A stretch of 6,477 nucleotides of DNA from Oscillospiraceae bacterium (GTDB lineage Bacteria; Bacillota; Clostridia; Oscillospirales; Acutalibacteraceae): NCBI GenBank assembly GCA_003505905.1, contig DNXM01000054.1, positions 2,820-9,296 on the forward strand, in the 5' to 3' direction. The first letter of the stretch is position 1. Every line of letters begins with the position of its first letter. The notes below the pieces were generated by a model that was given only the letters and a program-made list of their open reading frames with translations, was not told the DNA's origin and did no database searches. Positions 1 through 5,246 of this stretch are shown in pieces. Made by a program: the position numbers and the translations under genes.

Positions 1-883
1 GATTGTATTTCCAATTCGGAAAGTTTTTTATTTTTCCTTCCTGACAGCCTGTAATAATCATCATTTGCGCCGCTTTTTTGCCGAGAATTTCAGCGGTTGG
101 CTTTATGCGAACTCCGTTTGCTTGTTCAATGGCATCCCGATGGATGTCTAAAACAACTTGAATACTCGGATATTGCTTGAGATATTTTTCTACATTGACC
201 CGTGAGTGTGCATACGCACCCGTGTATTTCAAATCATGGATTTCTTGGTCATGTATGACGCTGTAACCTGCTTCTTTGAGTTGTTCGGCAATCTCCATGC
301 CGATGCGTACCATGTTGCGGTCGGAGGATTTACTGCGTGTAACATAGTCCTGTGCATACCATCCACGGTCAAGCATTTCATAGCTTTCCGTCGTGTGCGT
401 GTGAAAAATCAGCACGGTTGGCTTCGTTTTGTCCGTCACTTTCAAGTCGGCACCCATGTTGAGCAAGGCTTGAAAGTCAATGTTTTTTTGCGTGCTCGTG
501 TTGTTCTTAATATAAACGGAACCGACCGAAGCGTTCGCCTCTTTTTTACCGTACTGTTTTTCTGTGATTGTGCCGTCTTTTTGCTCCTTGTCCGACTTTT
601 TTTGAGCGGCTTGCTTCAGGGCTTGAATGTCGTTGGGCGTTTCGGTTAACGCTTGCAGGGGATTGCTTGCATAAACCGTTCGTTTTTGCGCCGAAACGGT
701 CACTTCCTCGGCGTGAGTGGCTAACGGTGATTCAAGCTGTGCCGATGCAATCGAGGTCACATCGAGTTGTTCTGCGGTGCTTTTCAATGCAACGGTTTGT
801 GTCAAAATAACTGTTAGCGCCATGATACAGCTGCTCAATATAACAGCAAGACGATTAAATGTGTTTTGTGATGAATGCTTCAA
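1..883 (-). CDS. spoIIP: Stage II sporulation protein P (SpoIIP), C-terminus cut by window edge
   Basis: SpoIIP is the membrane-anchored peptidoglycan amidase/endopeptidase that works with SpoIID and SpoIIM to thin septal wall and drive engulfment of the forespore. The minus strand stays open from 883 to the window edge (294 codons). A TTG start at 883-881 follows a perfect AAGGAGGT by 6 nt. Residues about 12-33 form a membrane anchor, followed by a variable Lys/Gln-rich linker to about 120. The catalytic domain then shows FHTHTTESY (about 160-168), with the conserved His and Glu, and VVLDIHRDA (about 243-251), preceded by YAHSR and YPSI, all family hallmarks. The last conserved catalytic part lies beyond the window. 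The gene sits 58 nt downstream of gpr on the same strand, as in Bacillus. Identification is by recognised motifs plus synteny; I am very sure. Confidence 0.96.
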   Translation of the reverse strand, partial: MKHSSQNTFNRLAVILSSCIMALTVILTQTVALKSTAEQLDVTSIASAQLESPLATHAEEVTVSAQKRTVYASNPLQALTETPNDIQALKQAAQKKSDKEQKDGTITEKQYGKKEANASVGSVYIKNNTSTQKNIDFQALLNMGADLKVTDKTKPTVLIFHTHTTESYEMLDRGWYAQDYVTRSKSSDRNMVRIGMEIAEQLKEAGYSVIHDQEIHDLKYTGAYAHSRVNVEKYLKQYPSIQVVLDIHRDAIEQANGVRIKPTAEILGKKAAQMMIITGCQEGKIKNFPNWKYN

Positions 884-889
884 AGCGAT

Positions 890-897
890 ACCTCCTT
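890..897 (-). promoter_or_regulatory. Strong ribosome binding site fixing the spoIIP TTG start
   Basis: The minus strand reads AAGGAGGT, then ATCGCT, then TTG. The full Shine-Dalgarno match at 6 nt spacing decides for the TTG at 883-881 as the start. No in-frame ATG with a comparable site lies nearby. Confidence 0.85.
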
Positions 898-918
898 ATG
901 GAGCGTTCCACAAGTAGA

Positions 919-947
919 TATCTATGCGAACATAATCGGCGTTATGC
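919..947 (-). promoter_or_regulatory. Possible sigma-E promoter for spoIIP
   Basis: On the minus strand GCATAAC (947-941) is followed after 14 nt by CATAGATA (926-919). Both elements resemble the sigma-E consensus of Bacillus and Clostridia (-35 like GCATATT, -10 like CATACAnT), each with two mismatches, and the spacing is right. The -35 element overlaps the gpr stop codon (944-942). Transcription would begin near 911 and give a leader of about 28 nt that includes the ribosome binding site. spoIIP is known to be under sigma-E in Bacillus, which is why I looked here. The match is visual and imperfect. Confidence 0.4.
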
Positions 948-1814
948 GCCGCCGACAAGCATTGCCATGTCATCCGAATCAATTTGCGGCTGTAAGGCTT
1001 TGTTGACGGCAAGTGCCACTAATTTGGCCGCTCGTTCAATTAAAAGGTCGATTTCTCTGGGCGTGACCATCATTTTTTTGCCGTTTGGCTCTGTCTGCTT
1101 TTGCGGATTGTTTCCAAATAAATCGCAGGCGAGGGTGGAGGCATCAACCACGGTCGGTACACCGATGGAAATAACGGGAATGCCCATGGTTTTCGGGCTG
1201 ATTTCCTTTCGTGCATTGCCGACACCCGAACCCGGTGTAATGCCGGTGTCGCAAATTTGAACGGTACAACTGAGCCGTTCCAATCGCCGAGAAGCCAGCG
1301 CATCAACGGTAACTAAAACAGCAGGGGAGATATGGCGGATAATCCCAAGCAGGATTTCACCGGTTTCCATTCCGTTTTGCCCGAGAACACCCGGAGCAAT
1401 TCGGGCAACCGATCGCATACAATCCAGTCCGAGTCGCTCTTGCATTCGTGCGGGAATATGCCGTGTAGCTAAAATCATATCGGCGCATTTCGGTCCGAGT
1501 GCATCGGGTGTGATGCGTTCGTTTCCAAGTCCACAAACCAACACGGTGCCTTGTTGCGGAAGCAGGTCTTTGATTTCTGCGGCGATGGCTTCGATTTCGT
1601 CTTTTCCGTATGAGGTTTGCTCCCAAATACTATTCAGTTCAACGGTTACATAAGTGCCTCTATCACGGTTAATTTGCTTTGCGCCCTCTGCATCCGTTAC
1701 ACGAATCGTTGTAACAGCAGCTCTGCCGACTTTTTTTCGCTCGATTTTTATTCCCGAAGCATTTCTGTTTAGCATCTCCTGTTGTTCAAGTGCAAGGTCC
1801 GTTCGTAAGTTCAA
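942..1814 (-). CDS. gpr: GPR endopeptidase, germination protease for small acid-soluble spore proteins
   Basis: Gpr is made as a zymogen in the forespore, autoprocesses late in sporulation, and at germination cleaves the DNA-protecting SASPs. The 290-residue product contains the family landmarks in order: RTDLALE (4-10, matching the autoprocessing region), VCGLGNERITPDALGP (93-108), APGVLGQNGMET (140-151), TVDALASRRLERL (169-181), QICDTGITPGSGVGN (186-200), IGVPTVVDA (217-225) and MMVTPREID (248-256). D104 and D171 correspond to the two aspartates held to be essential in the Bacillus enzyme. The TTG start at 1814-1812 has AAAGGTG about 7 nt upstream. The protein is shorter than Bacillus Gpr (about 370 residues) because the stretch between VVDA and MVTP is cut down and the leader before RTDLA is only 3 residues. 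spoIIP follows on the same strand and rpsT is divergent. Confidence 0.96.
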   Translation of the reverse strand: MNLRTDLALEQQEMLNRNASGIKIERKKVGRAAVTTIRVTDAEGAKQINRDRGTYVTVELNSIWEQTSYGKDEIEAIAAEIKDLLPQQGTVLVCGLGNERITPDALGPKCADMILATRHIPARMQERLGLDCMRSVARIAPGVLGQNGMETGEILLGIIRHISPAVLVTVDALASRRLERLSCTVQICDTGITPGSGVGNARKEISPKTMGIPVISIGVPTVVDASTLACDLFGNNPQKQTEPNGKKMMVTPREIDLLIERAAKLVALAVNKALQPQIDSDDMAMLVGGA

Positions 1815-1875
1815 GTTCTTTCACCTTTTCTTTTCGATTTCTCACATATTTTTTGCACTTTTCTTCAAAAATCTC

Positions 1876-1904
1876 TTGCTTTTTTCAGAAAAAAATGGTA
1901 TCAT
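1876..1904 (+). promoter_or_regulatory. Sigma-A promoter of rpsT
   Basis: TTGCTT (1876-1881) and TATCAT (1899-1904) are separated by 17 nt, and TGG directly before the -10 makes an extended -10. Transcription would begin near 1911, giving a leader of about 30 nt that ends in the rpsT ribosome binding site. The -10 box forms half of an inverted repeat (1899-1920). Confidence 0.7.
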
Positions 1905-1920
1905 ACTTACCTGTATGATA
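1899..1920. repeat. Perfect 8-bp inverted repeat over the rpsT -10 box and start site
   Basis: TATCATAC (1899-1906), a 6-nt spacer TTACCT, then GTATGATA (1913-1920). It covers the predicted -10 box and the expected transcription start and ends 4 nt before the AAGGAGG site. Its position fits a protein operator better than an RNA hairpin, because only the right half would be transcribed. No regulator is known to me for this motif, so the function is inference. Confidence 0.6.
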
Positions 1921-1939
1921 ATCCAAGGAGGTGTATTCT

Positions 1940-2197
1940 GTGCCGAACATCAAATCCGCAAAGAAAAGAGTTCTTGTCAACAAGACAAAGGCTGCTCGTA
2001 ACAAGTCCGCTAACACTGCTTTGAAAACTGCTCTCAAAAAGGCTAACGCCGCTATTGAAGCAAACGCAGCAGATAAGGACGCTGTTGTTGCCGCTGCAAT
2101 GAAGAAGATTGACCAGGCTGCTGCCAAGGGCATCCTTCACAAGAACAATGCAGCAAGAAAGAAGTCCGCTCTTGCACTCAAAGCAAACAAGGCATAA
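1940..2197 (+). CDS. rpsT: 30S ribosomal protein S20
   Basis: S20 is a primary 16S rRNA-binding protein of the small subunit. The product is 85 residues, highly basic and rich in Ala and Lys. It begins MPNIKSAKKR, the diagnostic S20 N-terminus, and has KGILHKNNAARKKSAL near the C-terminus, both typical of the family; length is normal. The start is GTG at 1940, preceded by AAGGAGG (1925-1931) at 8 nt. An in-frame GTG at 1931 overlaps that binding site and would add only MYS, so it is not used. The gene is divergent from gpr, has its own promoter, and is followed by two hairpins. Its placement beside gpr is conserved in Firmicutes. Confidence 0.97.
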   Translation: MPNIKSAKKRVLVNKTKAARNKSANTALKTALKKANAAIEANAADKDAVVAAAMKKIDQAAAKGILHKNNAARKKSALALKANKA

Positions 2198-2212
2198 TTG
2201 CCGTTTTGTTTA

Positions 2213-2233
2213 GGGCGCACCGAGCGTGCGCCC
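2213..2233 (+). other. GC-rich hairpin directly after rpsT, without T-tract
   Basis: GGGCGCAC (2213-2220), loop CGAGC, GTGCGCCC (2226-2233): a perfect 8-bp stem starting 16 nt after the rpsT stop. It is followed by GTAAGCAAAGC, not by thymines, so it is not a classical terminator by itself. It may protect the 3' end of the short rpsT mRNA or act together with the next hairpin. Confidence 0.6.
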
Positions 2234-2247
2234 GTAAGCAAAGCTTA

Positions 2248-2300
2248 AACAGCCGACCTGTGGTCCCGAATTCGTTCGGAGCCGAAGGTCGGTTGTTTTT
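2248..2300 (+). terminator. Intrinsic terminator of rpsT
   Basis: A 12-bp stem pairs AACAGCCGACCT (2248-2259) with AGGTCGGTTGTT (2286-2297), with one G-U pair, and runs into a T-rich tail ending at 2300. The apical region carries a second small stem, CCGAA (2266-2270) with TTCGG (2275-2279), closed by a TTCG loop. It ends the rpsT transcript just before the next promoter at 2312. Confidence 0.85.
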
Positions 2301-2311
2301 GATTGATGGGC

Positions 2312-2340
2312 TTGCAAAGATTACAACAGCAGGTTATAAT
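2312..2340 (+). promoter_or_regulatory. Sigma-A promoter of the zinc-ribbon gene
   Basis: TTGCAA (2312-2317), 17-nt spacer, TATAAT (2335-2340). This is the best consensus promoter in the window. Transcription would begin near 2347, which rules out upstream in-frame starts at 2303-2306 for the gene and supports ATG 2387. Confidence 0.8.
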
Positions 2341-2386
2341 AAGTTGTGGTATATCTAATTATTTAGTTCTATGCGAGGGTATTGTT

Positions 2387-2971
2387 ATGGCACAGAAGTT
2401 TTGCACAAATTGCGGAGCGCCTGTTCTCGGCAACGGTTCATTTTGCACAGAATGCGGTTTACCGCTGAATGCAGCCGAATCATCAACGCCTTTCATTTCG
2501 ACACCGCTAAATGACACTGCTGCACCGGTGGGATTCGGTCAGCCGTCGGTACCTATGCAAATGGGTAAGCTTGCGCCCGTGGATATGACCTTGACAATGC
2601 TTGCGGAATACTGCACCAAAACGGTTGCAACCGTCGGCGGTGACGGCTATACCGAATGGGTGCTGAACCAATGCTCCGACGGTTCTTTGCAGGTGGATTA
2701 TTACCGGAACTATGTGGGCTATGAAGAAGAGATTCACAGCACATTTCCCGCTGCGCAGGATACATGGGAGAAAATCATTGCCATCAAAGAGCGTTACAAC
2801 CTCAAAACACCGTCTGCCGAACGAAATTTCGGAATGTGCGGCGGATATGAGATTGTAAAAATTCGTGACGGAGATGTGGCAATTCGCCTGACAACGGGAA
2901 TGCTTACCCAAGAGGAAAGGCAAGCTTTTCTTCAAATTAAAGCTCTGCTCATCGGGATTGCGTCCGATTAA
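2387..2971 (+). CDS. Zinc-ribbon domain-containing protein of unknown function
   Basis: The 194-residue product starts with a compact zinc ribbon: C6-x2-C9 (CTNCG) and C20-x2-C23 (CTECG), the usual four-cysteine metal site of zinc_ribbon_2 type domains. A flexible Pro/Ser/Thr-rich linker (about 30-62) leads to a folded region (about 63-194), rich in Tyr and acidic residues in the middle, that I do not recognise; it has no predicted membrane segment. ATG 2387 is chosen because GAGGG (2375-2379) lies 7 nt upstream and a consensus promoter starts transcription near 2347; the same frame is open back to 2303 but that part is the promoter region. The gene is monocistronic, ending at a terminator shared with the convergent lipoprotein cluster, whose DUF4428-type protein also carries zinc ribbons. 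Zinc-ribbon fold is clear, role unknown. Confidence 0.88.
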   Translation: MAQKFCTNCGAPVLGNGSFCTECGLPLNAAESSTPFISTPLNDTAAPVGFGQPSVPMQMGKLAPVDMTLTMLAEYCTKTVATVGGDGYTEWVLNQCSDGSLQVDYYRNYVGYEEEIHSTFPAAQDTWEKIIAIKERYNLKTPSAERNFGMCGGYEIVKIRDGDVAIRLTTGMLTQEERQAFLQIKALLIGIASD

Positions 2972-2980
2972 AATTTTCAC

Positions 2981-3019
2981 AGCAAAAAAGCTGAGGCAAG
3001 CAACCTCAGCTTTTTTGCT
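2981..3019. terminator. Bidirectional terminator between convergent genes
   Basis: A 16-bp perfect stem, AGCAAAAAAGCTGAGG (2981-2996) with CCTCAGCTTTTTTGCT (3004-3019), loop CAAGCAA. Inside it the GCTGAGG/CCTCAGC core is flanked by A6 on the left and T6 on the right, so either strand reads a GC stem followed by six U residues. It begins 9 nt after the zinc-ribbon gene's stop and lies about 40 nt past the stop of the convergent lipoprotein gene. Confidence 0.9.
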
Positions 3020-3059
3020 AATATTCAATCATTTGTTTGAAAACCCGTTTGAAGCTCGG

Positions 3060-3674
3060 TTAGGAAGCGGACTTTTCGACTTGAAGCTTGCTCAAAGTAG
3101 CTTCCAAAAATTCACAGAAGATATCAAAATCGTAATAGCAACCGCTAAAGGAAAGGGTACAGCCGTTGAAGTCGACAAACATATGAGCTTCCTTGTAGCC
3201 GTCATTGTTTTCTCTGTATTGTGCATAATACAGCGTGTAGTCACCGATTTGTTTGGATTCAAAGGTTTTATCCGAAAATTCATCGCTCTTTGTGCGATCA
3301 AGAGCCGTGCCCTTATAGGTTTGGTCTTTAATTTGCTGGATACAAACGGTTGTGTTGTCGTCGGTGGTGTCCTTTGCCCAAACAGAAATACCACAGTCGT
3401 CATCCGCATCGTTGCTGTATTCCATTGTGCTGACATCCTGCTTCCAATAGGTGGCAGGTTCGATAAGTGAAATATCATAGTCGACACCGGCTGTTTTCAG
3501 GACCTCGGCGCCGTCCTCGGCAAGTCCGCCGGGGTAATCCGCAGGGTCAGTCGAATCGGATACCAATGTTGTCGGAACGGTTTCCTCTGCGTTTGGCTCA
3601 TCCTGTTTGGAACCACAGGCAGAAAATGCGAAAAGAATGGACATTGCGGTAAGAATAGCAAGTACTTTTTTCAT
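3060..3674 (-). CDS. Putative lipoprotein, 204 residues
   Basis: Exported lipid-anchored protein of unknown function. Residues 1-19 are a classical lipoprotein signal: MKKVLAI, a hydrophobic core, then lipobox FSAC with the lipidated Cys at 20. Next is an acidic, Thr/Ser/Pro-rich tether to about 50 and an acidic mature domain rich in Tyr, Asp and Cys, including GISVWAKDTT, YTLYYAQYRENNDGYKEAHMFVDF and CTLSFSGCYYDF; the pattern suggests a small beta-rich fold, which I do not assign. ATG 3674 has AAAGGAG 7 nt upstream. It is the last gene of the minus-strand cluster, 35 nt after the DUF4428-type gene, and ends at the bidirectional terminator. The signal peptide closely resembles that of the broken lipoprotein at 4633-4804. 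Confidence 0.88.
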   Translation of the reverse strand: MKKVLAILTAMSILFAFSACGSKQDEPNAEETVPTTLVSDSTDPADYPGGLAEDGAEVLKTAGVDYDISLIEPATYWKQDVSTMEYSNDADDDCGISVWAKDTTDDNTTVCIQQIKDQTYKGTALDRTKSDEFSDKTFESKQIGDYTLYYAQYRENNDGYKEAHMFVDFNGCTLSFSGCYYDFDIFCEFLEATLSKLQVEKSAS

Positions 3675-3709
3675 GATTATTCTCCTTTAAAATAATATTT
3701 TATGTGATG

Positions 3710-4540
3710 TTACGGCTTTTGTGTTCCGCAGCCTTCACAGAATTTGCCGCTGTTTTGCGAACCGCAATTCGGGCAAACCCAAGGACCTGCCTGCGGTGCA
3801 GCTTGCTGCTGCGGCGCCTGCTGATAACCCTGCTGCTGAACATAGCCGTTTTGCGGCATCTGCTGATAACCTTGCTGTTGGACATAGCCGTTTTGATTAT
3901 ACATTCCACCCATGCCGAAGCCGACACCCTGCGGAGCGTTCATTGCATTGCCGGTGAGTGCGGCAACAATCTGATTGCCCATCATCTGATAGGTATTGTA
4001 TCGCTGGGAATTCAATCCGTCCACATCGAAGGTGTTGAGCTTCAAATCAATTTCATTGAACCATTTGCTCGATAGGTTAATGTGAACATAAAAATCATAC
4101 TCATAGGAGTATCTCGGAGGATTAAAGCTTTTGCGGTTGCCTTGGGGATCGTTGTAATATTCCTCGTGGCGATCCTCTCTGATTTCAAGGTTGCAGTTGG
4201 ATACTTCCGCAATCGGAATAACATCGGGGTTTTCCTTTTCCCACGAGCCGGGTGCGTTATTCGAAACAACAAAGGTGCCATGCGCACGGTCAATATAAAC
4301 CTTTCTGCCTTCACCGTAGGTTTCCGAAGCGGAGAATCCGGCAAGAATTTGTTTGTTGTTTTCTCTGTATGCAAGATGTTCTTTCATTTCGGCGACAGAT
4401 GTCTTGCGACGGTCGGTCATAAGAGGGGAGATGTGCTTGGCACAGCCCGAACACATATTGCCGTCCTCAAGCTTACGATTGCCTAAAAGTGAAATTTTTT
4501 CGCCACAGATGTCGCAGAATTTTTTGTCAAAAAGTCCCAT
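3710..4540 (-). CDS. DUF4428-type protein with zinc ribbons at both ends
   Basis: The 276-residue product is probably cytosolic, with no signal peptide or membrane segment. The N-terminal domain (1-45) has FCDICGEKISLLGNRKLEDG with C9/C12 and C30/C33, the DUF4428 pattern. A central domain (about 70-195) with YIDRAHGTFVVSN and FYVHINLSSKWFNEIDLKLN looks beta-rich. A Gln/Gly/Tyr/Pro-rich low-complexity linker (about 200-252) contains two copies of QNGYVQQQGYQQ. The C-terminus is a second zinc ribbon, CPNCG (C256/C259) and CEGCG (C268/C271). ATG 4540 has AAAGGAG 8 nt upstream. It lies 92 nt after the broken lipoprotein gene and 35 nt before the next lipoprotein gene. Function is unknown; such double zinc ribbons with a sticky linker suggest an adaptor or scaffold, which is inference only. 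Confidence 0.88.
   Translation of the reverse strand: MGLFDKKFCDICGEKISLLGNRKLEDGNMCSGCAKHISPLMTDRRKTSVAEMKEHLAYRENNKQILAGFSASETYGEGRKVYIDRAHGTFVVSNNAPGSWEKENPDVIPIAEVSNCNLEIREDRHEEYYNDPQGNRKSFNPPRYSYEYDFYVHINLSSKWFNEIDLKLNTFDVDGLNSQRYNTYQMMGNQIVAALTGNAMNAPQGVGFGMGGMYNQNGYVQQQGYQQMPQNGYVQQQGYQQAPQQQAAPQAGPWVCPNCGSQNSGKFCEGCGTQKP
3818..3895 (-). repeat. 42-bp tandem repeat, two copies, in the DUF4428-gene linker
   Basis: The second copy starts 42 nt after the first (3818 and 3860) and the two differ at a few positions, mostly silent. On the minus strand each encodes QNGYVQQQGYQQ plus a two-residue spacer. Coding frame is kept, so copy number can change without breaking the gene. Confidence 0.8.
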
Positions 4541-4632
4541 GGTGTTTGCTCCTTTCAGATATGAAAAGCGTCTGTTTTTGATGCTTATGCCCGTACGGAG
4601 TGGGCTTAAACAACTTAACAGAGATTACTCGG

Positions 4633-4804
4633 TCAATTCGGAATCATAATGTGCTCGGTGTTGTACGGGCATTCGCTGATGTAATCAACGGAACCGTCAT
4701 GAGCGTTTTTTTGTTGCTTTTCGGCGTATCTGTCGGCGTTTTTCCGCAGGCCGAAAAGGCGAACAGAAGCGCAAAAACGGTTAAGAGAGCAATTGCTTTT
4801 TCAT
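4633..4804 (-). pseudogene. Short lipoprotein gene with two apparent frameshifts
   Basis: ATG 4804-4802 overlaps the stop of the preceding gene (ATGA) and has AGAGGT 8 nt upstream, so it is the expected start. Read from there it stops after 7 codons. One base short in the A5 run right after ATG (4797-4801) hides an excellent lipoprotein signal, read one frame over: KKAIALLTVFALLFAFSACGK, lipobox FSAC. Further on, at an A7 run (4706-4712), adding one more A gives a natural-looking tail containing HDGSVDYISECPYNTEHIM and ending at 4633. With both bases restored the product is 57 residues, lipid Cys at 20. A start at in-frame ATG 4847 would bypass the first shift but has no ribosome binding site. 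The signal resembles that of the lipoprotein at 3060-3674, so it may be a shortened paralogue. The first shift is well supported, the second less so. Confidence 0.65.
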
Positions 4805-5237
4805 GTAGGATTACCTCTTTCTTGTTTATTTTTTGCATTGTTCCGCAATGCATTAGTTGTTTCATCAAGCCACTCACCGTAGTAGTCGTAGTCGGGCTGT
4901 ACCCACCAATCGAGCAATCGGTTTATTTGCTTCAAATCGTCCGATTTGCTTTTGCAGGAATATTGCTTGCGGTCTCGGTTTACCGTGACACGGTGCGTGT
5001 CGGTTGAATGGTTGAACCGTATGGAATAGATACAGTATCCGGTCCAACTGCGATGCGCATAGAGCGTGTCGTTTTCAAAGTACCAAAACCATTTATCCTC
5101 CATCTCCTGCGGAATGTGCCCTGTTTCAGAATGCGGATTTCATCATTATTGAAGTGACGCCTGAGCGTGAATGTTGTTTTGAAAAAAGGCATCTCTTCAA
5201 TCTGCCAATCGCTTTTTGTAACAATTGTTTTTTCCAA
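4801..5237 (-). pseudogene. Conserved small protein (about 145 residues), split by one frameshift
   Basis: Two overlapping minus-strand frames join into one protein. The first runs from TTG 5237 (MEKTIVTKSDWQIEEMPFF...) to ...NNDEIRILKQG. The second continues HIPQEMEDKWFWYFENDTLYAHRSWTGYCIYSIRF and ends at TGA 4803-4801. One base is missing near the GGG run at 5119-5121; restoring it gives about 145 residues without a stop. I recognise the string HIP-x-EMEDKWF-x-YF...HRSWTG-x-CIY as a conserved block of widespread small uncharacterised bacterial proteins; I know of no assigned function. There is no signal peptide or membrane segment. The TTG start has AAGGTG 6 nt upstream, overlapping the stop of the 304-residue lipoprotein gene, and the end overlaps the next start by ATGA, so translation is probably coupled both ways. 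Confidence 0.75.
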
Positions 5238-5246
5238 GTTATCACC

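Noticed and set aside
206..649. 147-codon open frame on the plus strand
   Set aside because: It lies fully antisense to spoIIP, whose conserved motifs read on the minus strand, and has no convincing ribosome binding site.
915..924. TAGATATCTA palindrome between gpr and spoIIP
   Set aside because: Short AT-rich palindrome, easily due to chance, and better explained by the overlapping sigma-E-like -10 element.
859..1260. 133-codon plus-strand open frame over the spoIIP start and gpr
   Set aside because: Antisense shadow of gpr; the composition follows from the minus-strand coding sequence.
1815..1925. Sigma-G promoter for gpr
   Set aside because: Expected from biology, but I found no pair of -35 and -10 elements at acceptable spacing in the AT-rich upstream sequence.
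2303..2386. N-terminal extension of the zinc-ribbon protein by 28 codons
   Set aside because: This stretch contains the TTGCAA/TATAAT promoter, so it is mostly untranscribed from that promoter; the ATG at 2387 has its own binding site.
2507..3028. 173-codon minus-strand open frame opposite the zinc-ribbon gene
   Set aside because: It crosses the bidirectional terminator and is antisense to a gene with clear cysteine motifs, promoter and ribosome binding site.
4082..4486. 134-codon plus-strand frame with hydrophobic stretches
   Set aside because: Antisense to the DUF4428-type gene; the hydrophobic runs come from reversed acidic and Asn codons.
4541..4632. Terminator or promoter between the broken lipoprotein gene and the DUF4428-type gene
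   Set aside because: Only an 8-bp CCGTACGG palindrome, an imperfect AAGC/GCTT hairpin without T-tract, and a weak TTGTTT-N18-CATAAG pair are visible; none is convincing.
4600..5007. 135-codon plus-strand frame resembling a membrane protein
   Set aside because: It covers the two broken minus-strand genes in reverse; no ribosome binding site, and the minus strand carries a lipobox signal and a conserved block.
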